This document shows, in pieces, positions 1 to 7,652 of a stretch of DNA of 64,000 nucleotides. Under the pieces are notes generated by a model. It saw only the letters and a list, made by a program, of their open reading frames with translations. It ran no database searches and was not told the DNA's origin. The DNA is from Anaerolineales bacterium (GTDB lineage: Bacteria; Chloroflexota; Anaerolineae; 4572-78; J111): the NCBI GenBank assembly GCA_015075405.1, contig JABTUK010000001.1, forward strand, positions 1,860,001 through 1,924,000. The letters run 5' to 3'. The stretch's first letter is position 1. Each line of letters starts with the position of its first letter. Made by a program: the position numbers and the translations under genes.

Positions 1-1077
1 TTAAGCAGAGTTGGGATAAAAATTAGTCAACCAGGAGATGTTGTTTTAACAACCAAAGGTACAGTGGGGCGTTTCGCCTTTATACGTGAGGATACTCAAC
101 GATTTGTTTACTCCCCCCAAATATCTTTCTGGCGTGTAATTGATAAACAGACCCTTGAACCCAGGTTTTTGTATTATTGGATGCAAGGGCGCGAGTTCCA
201 AATACAATGCAGTCAAGTAAAGGGCCAGACAGATATGGCAGACTATGTCAGTCTGTTAGAACAGCGACAGATGCAAATTACTCTCCCTCCCCTCCCCACC
301 CAGCGACGCATTGCCGAAATCCTGGGCCGGCTGGACGACAAAATCGAGGTGAACCGGCGGATCAACCGGACGCTGGAGGCAATGGCTCAGGCGTTGTTTC
401 AACATCATTTTGTGGAGTTTGGGCCATATCAGGCTGAGTTGGTGGAGAGCGAGGCGGGGTTGATTCCGAGGGGGTGGGAGGTGACTCCTCTCGGCGCTCA
501 TATTAAGGTGGCCAAAGGGCTGAGTTATAAAGGTCAATGGCTGGCTCGTGAGGGTATGCCATTGCACAATTTGAACTCAATTTATGAGGGGGGAGGCTAC
601 AAGTACGAAGGTATCAAATTCTACGTGGGTGAATATCAGGAAAGACACACGGTTAAACCCGGTGATTTAATAGTCGCCAATACAGAGCAGGGTTTCGATT
701 ATCTGCTAATTGGGTGTCCCGCCATTGTACCCAAACGATTTGGTGAAATGGGGTTGTTTACCCATCACATCTACAAAGTTGAGCTTTTGCCTGACTCCCC
801 GCTGACCACTCATTACATGTACTTTTGGGTCAAAAATCCTCAACTTCGTCAAGCGGTGACTGCATTCACGAATGGAACAACGGTCAATATGCTTTCACGC
901 GATGGATTACAGATTCCTTTAATGGTTATTCCACCTTCAGAAATTGTACAAAGTTTTGATAGAGTTGCGAGCAATGTTACAAGGCAGATAGAACATAACG
1001 AGGATGAAAACCGCAAACTGGCCGAAATCCGCGATTACCTGCTGCCCAGGCTTCTCAGTGGGGAAATTGAGGCCTGA
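1..1077 (+). CDS. hsdS: Type I restriction specificity subunit HsdS, 5' end outside the window
   Basis: The frame is open from base 1, so the gene continues upstream; about 358 residues are visible. The first visible residues read PGDVVLTTKGTVGRFAF, the usual end of a target-recognition domain. A central conserved helix follows (LPPLPTQRRIAEILGRLDDKIEVNRRIN, split here only for description: positions 283-366), then a second recognition domain and a C-terminal conserved helix ENRKLAEIRDYLLPRLLSGE. HsdS selects the DNA sequence modified by HsdM and cut by HsdR. HsdM is not in the window and is presumably just upstream. The gene lies upstream of hsdR on the same strand. Oddity: the TGA stop (1075-1077) lies inside a perfect palindromic repeat and the last 23 codons are duplicated just downstream. 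Confidence 0.9.
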   Translation, partial: LSRVGIKISQPGDVVLTTKGTVGRFAFIREDTQRFVYSPQISFWRVIDKQTLEPRFLYYWMQGREFQIQCSQVKGQTDMADYVSLLEQRQMQITLPPLPTQRRIAEILGRLDDKIEVNRRINRTLEAMAQALFQHHFVEFGPYQAELVESEAGLIPRGWEVTPLGAHIKVAKGLSYKGQWLAREGMPLHNLNSIYEGGGYKYEGIKFYVGEYQERHTVKPGDLIVANTEQGFDYLLIGCPAIVPKRFGEMGLFTHHIYKVELLPDSPLTTHYMYFWVKNPQLRQAVTAFTNGTTVNMLSRDGLQIPLMVIPPSEIVQSFDRVASNVTRQIEHNEDENRKLAEIRDYLLPRLLSGEIEA

Positions 1078-1099
1078 CAGGTCTTTAAGACCTGTCAGG
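1073..1099. repeat. Palindromic repeat spanning the hsdS stop codon
   Basis: Two perfect 13-base arms (CCTGACAGGTCTT and its complement) are separated by one T. The hsdS stop codon is part of the left arm. A close relative lies at 17421-17453 between the first ammonium transporter and the next gene. There is no T-run after it, so it is better read as a dispersed palindrome than as a terminator. Confidence 0.75.
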
Positions 1100-1111
1100 T
1101 CTGGTCTTAAA

Positions 1112-1186
1112 GAAAACCGCAAACTTGCCGAAATCCGCGATTACCTGCTGCCGAGGCTGCTCAGCGGGCAAGTGGAAGCGTTTTAG
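1112..1186 (+). pseudogene. Duplicated 3' tail of hsdS
   Basis: This stretch repeats positions 1006-1077 with a few substitutions and translates to ENRKLAEIRDYLLPRLLSGQ plus VEAF and a TAG stop. It has no start or upstream domain of its own. It is either the tail of a former second specificity gene or the original tail left behind after recombination or palindrome insertion. Confidence 0.75.
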
Positions 1187-1234
1187 ATTTACGATTTACG
1201 ATTTACGATTTCTGATTTACGATTTGCGATTTTA
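1186..1234. repeat. GATTTAC tandem low-complexity repeat
   Basis: Six imperfect copies of GATTTACGATTTAC-type units follow one another. The same word family occurs at 35078-35158, so this is a dispersed intergenic repeat rather than a local slip. Confidence 0.7.
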
Positions 1235-1252
1235 GCTGGGGAGTAAGAGGAG

Positions 1253-1330
1253 ATGGGGAAAGAGAAGGTGGTGAAGGCCCACCACTATTTTGTGGATGAA
1301 GCCGGGGATTGCAAAAGGCAAAAAAAATAA
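1253..1330 (+). pseudogene. Truncated start of a DUF3800-like gene
   Basis: A GAGG ribosome-binding site just upstream leads into an ATG and 25 codons reading MGKEKVVKAHHYFVDEAGD followed by CKRQKK and a stop. The motif YFVDEAGD is typical of the N-terminus of DUF3800 proteins, small nuclease-fold proteins common near restriction systems. The remainder is missing and the next bases lead straight to the hsdR ribosome-binding site. It is read as a deletion remnant; the family call rests on a short motif. Confidence 0.45.
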
Positions 1331-1461
1331 CCCTCACACAGACTAGGTTTGACCGGTCAGGCCGGCCAAACACCCGGCATGGAGCCGACTTTCATCTGCG
1401 GCAGGGCTACTTACCAGTATACCCCAAGTTGAACCGAAAAGCAAGGAGGAATCCGCTGCTT

Positions 1462-4400
1462 ATGTCAATCAACACCGGAACCGAGAGCCAGTTTGAAGAA
1501 ACCACGATTGATCGTCTGAAAGGGTTGGGCTATCGTTACCAGTATGGCGGGGAGGTCGAGCGGCCCAATACCCAAACGGTGGTGCTGGCCGGGCCGCTGC
1601 GGGATTATTTGCAGCGGCGCTACCGCCATCTGCCCGGCCCGGCCATCGAGCAGGCCATCGAGCAGATCAGCCATCCGGCCGGGCTGACCACCGAGCGGCG
1701 CAATATGGCCTTTCAGGAGTTGTGGCGCAGCGGGCTGATCCTCAATTACACCGAAAACGACCAGCCAAAATCGGAGCACCTCTACCTGGCCGATTTTGAA
1801 CGGGCCGAACTGAATGATTTTCTGGTCGTCAACCAGTTGAAAATTCACGGCCGCGGGGGGAATGATCGCATCCCCGATCTGCTCATCTACATCAACGGGC
1901 TGCCCCTGGTCCTGTTTGAACTGAAAAACCCCTGGCATCCCAAGCCCACCATCCTCGAAGCGCACAACCAAATTGGGCATTACGTCAACGACATCGGCCA
2001 GTTGTTCGATTTCAACGGCTTCTGCGTAGTTTCGGACGGCAACGAGACCCGGCACGGCGTCCACAACGCCCCCTTGGAGTGGTACGCCGCCTGGAAATCT
2101 ATTGACGGGCGGACGATAGAAGGCGCGACCGCCGCCAGTATGAAAATGCTGGTCGAGGGGCTGTTCCCCAAAGATCGGCTGCTCAACTATCTGCGCAACT
2201 TTATTGTCCACGAGCAGCGCGACAACAAAAACATCGAGAAAAAGGCCGCCAAATATCACCAATTCTTTGCTGTCAACCTGGCCGTCGAACAGGCGCTGCG
2301 GGCCATGCAGCCGGGGGCCGACAAGCGGGCCGGGGTGGTCTGGCACACCCAAGGGTCGGGCAAGAGCCTGGAGATTGTCTTTCTGATCGGCATTCTGCGG
2401 CGCTGGCCGGGGCTGAACCCCTCCATTGTGGTCCAGGTGGACCGGACCGACCTGGACGACCAGCTTTACGGCAGCCTGGTCGCGGCCAGGGCGCTGCTCG
2501 GCGCGGTCAGCCAGGCCGAAAGCGTGGACGACCTGCGTACAAAATTGCAGACCGAAGGCGGCGAGGTCATCTGCACTACGATTGAAAAATTCGCCCTGAA
2601 GAGCGGCGAGCAGCAGCACCCGCTGTTGTCGGGGCGGCACAATATTCTGGTGGTGGCCGACGAGGCTCACCGCACCCAGTACGGCTTTAGCACCGAACTG
2701 AAACGGCGCGAGGACGGCGGCTTCTACACCAGCCAGGGCCATGCCCTGAACATGCGCCAGGCCCTGCCCAACGCGGCCTACCTGGGCTTCACCGGCACGC
2801 CGATTGACCGGGAAGACGCCAACACCGTCCAGATTTTTGGTGAGCACATCCACACCTACGACATGCGCCAGGCCCGCGAAGACGGAGCAGTGGCGCCGAT
2901 TTATTACGAAGCCCGCCACATCCCCCTGAACCTGACCGAGCGCCAGCTTGACGATAAGGTAGACGCTCTGGCCGAAGAGAGCGAGATTGACGCCACCACC
3001 CTGGAGCTGGCCAAGGCCAAGTGGTCGGCCATCGAGCAGGCGGCCGGAGTCAAGGAGCGCCTGGTGGTGCTGGCGCGGGACCTGCTGGACCACTTCACCA
3101 GCCGCCAGCAAACCCTCAACGGCAAGGCCATGATCGTCTGCATGAGCCGGCGCAACGCCGTTAGCCTGTACGAGGCCCTGACCCAACACGCCGACTGCCC
3201 GCCGGTCAAGGTGGTTATGACCGGCAACCTGGGCGAAGACCCGCCCGCCTGGAGCCAGGCCGGCCACCTGACCACCAAGGCCGCCCGCGATGAGATCAAA
3301 AGCCATTTCGTTGACCCCGACGACCCGCTGAAGCTGGTCATCGTTTGCGATATGTGGCTGACCGGCTTTGATGCGCCCTGCGTCAACACCCTGTACGTGG
3401 ACAAGCTGATGCGGGGCCACAACTTGATGCAGGCCATCGCCCGGGTCAACCGGATTTTTCGCGACAAGCCGGGCGGCTTGATTGTGGATTACATCGGCAT
3501 TGACGAGCAGTTGAAAGAAGCCACGGCCAAATATACCCAGGGCGGCGGCCGCGGCAGCCTGACCGGCGACCTGGAACAAGAGGCCGCCGCGTTGTTCCTG
3601 CGCCAGCTTGAGATCACCCGGGCCAATATGCCGGGGCTAAAAGGGACCGAATTTCCGGCCAACGCTTACGCCGCCTGGCGCAGCCTGAGCAATATTCAAC
3701 TGGAAGACCTGAGCCGCTACGTCTACGGCACGCTGGTGGGCGACCCGCAGCATCGCGACGACTTTTTGAATGAGGAGTTCAAACTTTCCAAAGCCTTTAG
3801 CCTGGTCAAGCACCTGGCCGTGGCCCAGCAGCACACCGAAGAGGTCGGCTTTTACCAGCTTGTCCGGCAGCAGTTGCGCAAAATTGACGCCGCCACCAGT
3901 CACAAAACCCGCCAGTTGGAGCGGGCCGTGCGCGACCTGCTGGACGAAAGCATCGCCGCCCGCGAGGCCATTGACATTTACGCCGTGGCCGGGCTGGACA
4001 AGCCGGATGTGTCGGTGCTGGACGAGCAGTTTTTGATCGGCCACGAGGGCGACGCCCGCAAAGAGGATTTGCAGGTGCGGCTGCTGGCCCGCCTGCTCAG
4101 CGACGAGATCGAACGGCGGGAGCGCAAGAACCTGGTGCGCTATCGCTCCTACCGGGAGATGCTGGAAGAGGCGCTGCAAAAGTACAACAATCGCACCGTG
4201 ACCGCCCAGGAAGTGATCGCCGTGATGCGCCAGATTCGGGCCAAAGATCGGGCCGAAGCCGAGCGGCAGCAAGCCCTGGGCCTAAACGAAGAAGAGATGG
4301 CCTTTTATGATGTCATTGTCCTGGGCGAAGCCATCGAGCTGCACCAGACCGACGCCTGGATCGCCGACCTGGTCCGCCAGGTAGTCAAAAGCGTCCGCGA

Positions 4401-4578
4401 GAATTTAGAGGTAGATTGGACCAAACCCCACCGCAGCAACATCGAAGCCGCCGTCCAAAGCGCCGTCAGCCGGGTACTGCTGAAGAACAAAATCAAAGGC
4501 GAGCAGTTCCATTTCCTACGGGCGCGGTTGATGGCCCAGGCGAAGGCGACGTATAGTCGGTGGCCGGAGGTGGCGTGA
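1462..4578 (+). CDS. hsdR: Type I restriction enzyme HsdR, endonuclease and translocase subunit
   Basis: A 1,038-residue ATP-dependent motor that moves DNA and cuts it after encountering unmethylated sites bound by HsdS/HsdM. The N-terminal nuclease domain shows the PD-(D/E)xK pattern LLIYINGLPLVLFELKNP near residues 145-165. The helicase core has Walker A HTQGSGKS (Lys about 301), the DEAH box VVADEAHRTQYG and motif III GFTGTPI. The C-terminal helical domain binds the methylase core. The open frame extends upstream to 1309, but the ATG at 1462 has a strong AAGGAGGA site at 1443-1450 and begins with MSINTGTESQFEETTIDRL, the usual N-terminus. It ends three bases before the next gene. Full length, no defect seen. 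Confidence 0.95.
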   Translation: MSINTGTESQFEETTIDRLKGLGYRYQYGGEVERPNTQTVVLAGPLRDYLQRRYRHLPGPAIEQAIEQISHPAGLTTERRNMAFQELWRSGLILNYTENDQPKSEHLYLADFERAELNDFLVVNQLKIHGRGGNDRIPDLLIYINGLPLVLFELKNPWHPKPTILEAHNQIGHYVNDIGQLFDFNGFCVVSDGNETRHGVHNAPLEWYAAWKSIDGRTIEGATAASMKMLVEGLFPKDRLLNYLRNFIVHEQRDNKNIEKKAAKYHQFFAVNLAVEQALRAMQPGADKRAGVVWHTQGSGKSLEIVFLIGILRRWPGLNPSIVVQVDRTDLDDQLYGSLVAARALLGAVSQAESVDDLRTKLQTEGGEVICTTIEKFALKSGEQQHPLLSGRHNILVVADEAHRTQYGFSTELKRREDGGFYTSQGHALNMRQALPNAAYLGFTGTPIDREDANTVQIFGEHIHTYDMRQAREDGAVAPIYYEARHIPLNLTERQLDDKVDALAEESEIDATTLELAKAKWSAIEQAAGVKERLVVLARDLLDHFTSRQQTLNGKAMIVCMSRRNAVSLYEALTQHADCPPVKVVMTGNLGEDPPAWSQAGHLTTKAARDEIKSHFVDPDDPLKLVIVCDMWLTGFDAPCVNTLYVDKLMRGHNLMQAIARVNRIFRDKPGGLIVDYIGIDEQLKEATAKYTQGGGRGSLTGDLEQEAAALFLRQLEITRANMPGLKGTEFPANAYAAWRSLSNIQLEDLSRYVYGTLVGDPQHRDDFLNEEFKLSKAFSLVKHLAVAQQHTEEVGFYQLVRQQLRKIDAATSHKTRQLERAVRDLLDESIAAREAIDIYAVAGLDKPDVSVLDEQFLIGHEGDARKEDLQVRLLARLLSDEIERRERKNLVRYRSYREMLEEALQKYNNRTVTAQEVIAVMRQIRAKDRAEAERQQALGLNEEEMAFYDVIVLGEAIELHQTDAWIADLVRQVVKSVRENLEVDWTKPHRSNIEAAVQSAVSRVLLKNKIKGEQFHFLRARLMAQAKATYSRWPEVA

Positions 4579-4581
4579 AGT

Positions 4582-5298
4582 ATGGTCGAAAAGCGAAAGC
4601 TGAGCCGGGAAGAGGTTGTGGAGATTGTTCGAGTAGCCAGGGAGAAGGAAGAAAGGCCGAATCTTAATGAGGTAGACCTTAGTGGGGCCAATCTTATCGA
4701 GGTCGACCTCAGTGAGGTCAACCTCAGCGGGGCCAATCTTAGTGGGGCCAACCTCAGCGGAGCCAACCTCAGCGGGGCCAATCTCCTTGCAGCATATATC
4801 ACCGAGGCAAATTTCCACATGGCGAACCTTAGTATGGCGAGTCTCATAGGGGTAAGGCTCCGTGATACAATTCTTCGTGAGGCGAACCTCTTAGGAGTGG
4901 ACCTTCGGATGGCTGACTTAAATTATACAGGACTCGAAAGGGCAACACTCCGTAATGCGAACCTCACTAATGCGGACCTTACTGGGGCGAACCTCTATGC
5001 TGCGGACCTTACTGGGGCGAACCTCCATGAGGCGAACCTTCTTTCGGCCAACCTCAACGGTGCGATACTCAATGCAGCAGATCTGAACGGAGCCAAGGTC
5101 GGGTTCGGAAGCTTTGCTCAGGTCGACCTGAGCGAAGTCAAAGGGCTTGAGACAGTGATCCATGTCGGCCCTTCAGAAATTGGCATACACACCCTCTTCG
5201 ACTCCAAAGGCCATATCCCCGAATCCTTTCTCCGCGGCGCTGGCGTACCCGAAGTCCTGATCACCTATCTGCCATCCATCCTCGGCCAGCCCCTCTAA
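4582..5298 (+). CDS. Pentapeptide-repeat protein, N-terminal part of a split TIR protein
   Basis: The 238 residues start with a short charged helix and continue with about 25 pentapeptide repeats of A(D/N)LxX type (SGANL, SEVNL, TGADL), which form a right-handed four-sided beta helix. The last 40 residues leave the repeat pattern (VIHVGPSEIGIHTLF ... GAGVPEVLITYLPS). It starts three bases after hsdR ends and is probably co-transcribed with it. The TAA stop at 5296-5298 is followed in the same frame by a TIR domain, so the gene is most likely the front of a pentapeptide-TIR fusion. A related but shorter protein is encoded at 48409-48858. Confidence 0.85.
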   Translation: MVEKRKLSREEVVEIVRVAREKEERPNLNEVDLSGANLIEVDLSEVNLSGANLSGANLSGANLSGANLLAAYITEANFHMANLSMASLIGVRLRDTILREANLLGVDLRMADLNYTGLERATLRNANLTNADLTGANLYAADLTGANLHEANLLSANLNGAILNAADLNGAKVGFGSFAQVDLSEVKGLETVIHVGPSEIGIHTLFDSKGHIPESFLRGAGVPEVLITYLPSILGQPL

Positions 5299-5727
5299 TA
5301 CTACTCCTGCTTTATTAGTTACTCGGTCAAGGACACGCCCTTTGTCACACGGTTGCACGCCGATTTACAGCAGGCTGGTGTCCGCTGCTGGTTTGCGCCG
5401 GAAGATATGAAGATTGGCGACAAAATCCGGCCACGGATTGACGAGTCAATCCGGGTTCACGAAAAGCTGCTGTTGATTCTCTCGGAACACTCCCTGGCCA
5501 GCGATTGGGTCGAGCACGAGGTGGAGGCTGCGCTGGAACAAGAGCGGCAGCGGAAAGAGACGGTGCTGTTTCCCATCAGAGTAGATGAAGCGGTGATGCG
5601 CTCGGAGGTCGGCTGGGCGGCGCACATCAAGCGTACCCGGCACGTCGGGGATTTTCGGGAGTGGGAAGGGCATGGGGCATATCAGAAGGCGTTTGAGCGG
5701 TTATTGAAGGATTTGAAGGTGGGATAA
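5299..5727 (+). pseudogene. TIR domain cut off from its gene by an in-frame stop
   Basis: Directly after the TAA at 5296-5298 the same frame reads YYSCFISYSVKDTPFVTRLH and continues to a TGA at 5725-5727. This is a full TIR domain: first strand CFISYS, box with VRCWFAPEDMKIGD, and the helix SLASDWVEHEVEAALE, whose glutamate is the likely NADase residue. No ATG, GTG or TTG lies between the stop and TTG 5353, and starting at 5353 would lose the first strand. The domain is therefore either dead through a nonsense change, made by readthrough, or the stop is a sequence error. TIR domains in bacteria usually act in NAD-depleting or signalling defence. Confidence 0.75.
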
Positions 5728-5941
5728 AGCCCTGGCCACTGGCTTCTTTTCCAATTGGGGGAGAAGAGGCGAAGAAGAGGTGGAGCACGGCGGGTCGTTG
5801 CCAGAGATTTAATCTATAAGCGGAAGGGGGGTGAGGCTTATCGTTGTGCTATTGGGAGACGAGTTAGGAGGTATTCAACCGGAACCGTAGAAAATCTACG
5901 GCAGGAAACTGAGCTTTAAGTAAGTTCGCAAGGAGGGCGTC

Positions 5942-6238
5942 ATGATTTTGGTACGCATGGTTTTTCAGGTCAAGTGGGGGCATGTCCATGAGGTGCTGGC
6001 CGACTTTAAAAAATTTCAGGAAATAATGCAGCAGGAATCGAAGGGGCGAGGTCGCCTTCTGACCGACCTGAGCGGCCCATTCAATACGCTGGTTCAGGAG
6101 ATTGAGGTCGAGAGCCTGGCGGCGTGGGAACAGCAGCGGGCGGAAATCTTCTCACGGCCCGATTTCCAGGAATCGCAAGCCCGTTCAGCCGGTCTCATCG
6201 AATCGGGCCGGGTTGAGTTTTATACCATTGAAGGGTAG
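5942..6238 (+). CDS. Small dimeric alpha/beta-barrel-like protein, function unknown
   Basis: 98 residues with a good AAGGAGGG site 5 bases before the ATG. The pattern is strand (MILVRMVFQVKWG), helix (HVHEVLADFKKFQEIM), two strands and a second helix, ending in a strand (GRVEFYTIEG). This resembles the ferredoxin-like fold of NIPSNAP or antibiotic-biosynthesis-monooxygenase-like proteins. No catalytic residues can be named. A terminator follows at 6283-6320. It stands alone between the TIR remnant and a convergent toxin-antitoxin pair. Confidence 0.6.
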   Translation: MILVRMVFQVKWGHVHEVLADFKKFQEIMQQESKGRGRLLTDLSGPFNTLVQEIEVESLAAWEQQRAEIFSRPDFQESQARSAGLIESGRVEFYTIEG

Positions 6239-6282
6239 GAACGATAGTCCGGCTTTCCGCTGGAGTCTGTGACCGATTAAAG

Positions 6283-6320
6283 ACAGCCTGGCCAGGTATC
6301 TGGTCAGGCTGTGTTATTTT
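6283..6320. terminator. Intrinsic terminator, probably bidirectional
   Basis: A 13-base stem (ACAGCCTGGCCAG with CTGGTCAGGCTGT, one G-T pair) with a GTAT loop is followed by GTTATTTT. It lies between the plus-strand gene ending at 6238 and the minus-strand toxin gene ending at 6346. Confidence 0.8.
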
Positions 6321-6345
6321 ACGCCATGATCAGTTTAGGCAAAGA

Positions 6346-6741
6346 TCACCACAACGTCGGAATCAGGGTGGCGGCTTGCAAGTTGCGGTCGGCTGTCACC
6401 AGGGTGGCATGTTCGGCCAGGGCCGTCGCGGCAATCAGGCGGTCCGCCGGGTCCTGGTTGATGGCTGCGGGGAATTGGGTCGCCAGGATAGCAATGTGAG
6501 GGGTAATGGCCTGGACATGCACTTTGTTCGCCTGTAACAACAAATTGATAAAGCTCAATGGATCAGTCGCTACCTGCAAGCGGCCTTTTTGCAGGAGCAT
6601 GGCAATTTCCCACACCGAAATATCGCAGATAATCATGCCATCACTTTGATTGGCCTGGGCAATGGCCGTCCGCGCCGGTTCAGATAATCGCTCCGGGGCC
6701 AGCGCGTCCCAAATGATGACGTGGGTATCCAGGACAATCAT
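6346..6741 (-). CDS. vapC: PIN-domain toxin of the VapC type
   Basis: 131 residues, the usual size for VapC ribonuclease toxins. The N-terminus MIVLDTHVIIWDAL carries the first metal-binding aspartate (D5). Further acidic residues occur in DISVWEIAML, in NQDPADRLIAATAL and in LVTADRNL, the four-acid PIN pattern. It overlaps the antitoxin gene by four bases (ATGA), as expected for translational coupling. The known role of the family is cleavage of tRNA or rRNA when the antitoxin is lost; the target here is not predictable. Confidence 0.88.
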   Translation of the reverse strand: MIVLDTHVIIWDALAPERLSEPARTAIAQANQSDGMIICDISVWEIAMLLQKGRLQVATDPLSFINLLLQANKVHVQAITPHIAILATQFPAAINQDPADRLIAATALAEHATLVTADRNLQAATLIPTLW

Positions 6742-6968
6742 TCAGCCGCATCCCAACGCTCGGCCAGCGGTGAAAGCACATCGCCTATGACCGCTGTCTG
6801 GCGAAGCCGCTCCAACTCCTGCCGGGCCGCTGCCTGGGCAAAATCAGGAGGAACCAGGCGGGCGACCTCCGCGCCGCGTGAAGTCAAGGTTACAACTTCG
6901 CCGTTTTGAACCTTTTGTAGAATAAGATTCATCTTCGCTCTAAATTCGCTAATACCGATACTCAGCAT
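6738..6968 (-). CDS. Phd/YefM-family antitoxin
   Basis: 76 residues starting MLSIGISEFRAKMNLILQKVQNGE and VVTLTSRGAEVARLVP, the classic Phd/YefM DNA-binding N-terminus. The C-terminal half (QELERLRQTAVIGDVLSPLAERWDAAE) would wrap the toxin. A GGGAGG ribosome-binding site is 4 bases from the ATG. A perfect 19-base palindrome lies 22 bases upstream and is the likely autoregulatory site. Confidence 0.88.
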   Translation of the reverse strand: MLSIGISEFRAKMNLILQKVQNGEVVTLTSRGAEVARLVPPDFAQAAARQELERLRQTAVIGDVLSPLAERWDAAE

Positions 6969-6990
6969 ATTGCCTCCCGTTTGAGATAAC

Positions 6991-7009
6991 TGTACAATCT
7001 AATTGTACA
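6991..7009 (-). promoter_or_regulatory. Palindromic operator of the Phd/VapC operon
   Basis: TGTACAATCTAATTGTACA is a perfect palindrome with 8-base arms around CTA. It contains TACAAT, which can serve as a -10 box reading toward the antitoxin. Phd-type antitoxins bind such palindromes over their own promoter, so operator function is inferred from position and symmetry. Confidence 0.65.
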
Positions 7010-7056
7010 ACAGCAATGGGGCAAAGACAAAAGAGCTGGGCGCATCCATGACCCAT

Positions 7057-7464
7057 TCATTCCATAAACAGTTTGTGCAGGCCAATCAGCCGCTCCATCA
7101 TTTCAGAGGAATGGGTGGTTTTCAAAGCGTGAGTGAAGCCGTTGTAAAGCGACCATTGGTTGCGCCGCTCGAACTCTTCAAAGGAAGGCGTTAGCCACTC
7201 CTGCTTGACCACCGGCAGTTGCCGGTCGCCAATCACCCTATGACCCCAGGCCACACCCATAATCTCAAAAGCGATTTTATCGGAGCAGTTAGCTCTGTAG
7301 AGCCGGCCAATATCCTCGATCAGCCGGGTATGTTGGCCGCTCGCCTGGCGCACAGTGGCGTAAAGCAAGTCTTGGAGGTCGGTCAGGACATTCTTGGTCT
7401 GTTTGGGCAGCACCTGCAGCTTGCCTTCAAAATTGAAAACTCGTAAATGGATGACAAAAGTCAC
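7057..7464 (-). pseudogene. C-terminal fragment resembling DUF932 phage/plasmid proteins
   Basis: The 135 codons begin at a GTG with no ribosome-binding site, and a stop lies only six codons upstream. The sequence VFNFEGKLQVLPKQTKNVLTDLQDLLYATV through WSLYNGFTHALKTTH and ERLIGLHKLF (each quoted in part) resembles the C-terminal half of DUF932-like proteins, which are normally 250-400 residues long. The N-terminal half is absent. I read it as a remnant of a mobile-element gene; the family match is from memory of the motif WxLYNxFTxxLK. Confidence 0.45.
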
Positions 7465-7652
7465 CCGAAGTGGCGAAGCTCATCACTGTCTTCTCTCGAT
7501 AATTTGTAATAGACTTCTGTTAACATCATCTCCCATCAAACCCTAAGCAGTCAAATCTTTTCAAATCCTGTCTGCCTTAAAGCAAAAAATATCCCCTGGG
7601 CAATGAGGCCCGTCACCCAAATCCAAATTTTATATGGTTAGGAGGTTGAACA

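Noticed and set aside
1004..1186. 60-codon plus-strand frame as a small gene
   Set aside because: Its first half is out-of-frame hsdS and its second half is the duplicated hsdS tail; no own ribosome-binding site.
1465..3579. 704-codon minus-strand frame opposite hsdR
   Set aside because: It is a shadow of the GC-rich hsdR codons; its product is low-complexity and has no recognisable domain, while the plus strand encodes a complete HsdR.
5353..5727. TTG at 5353 as the start of an independent TIR gene
   Set aside because: It would remove the first strand CFISYS, which lies in the same frame directly after the TAA; no ribosome-binding site precedes the TTG.
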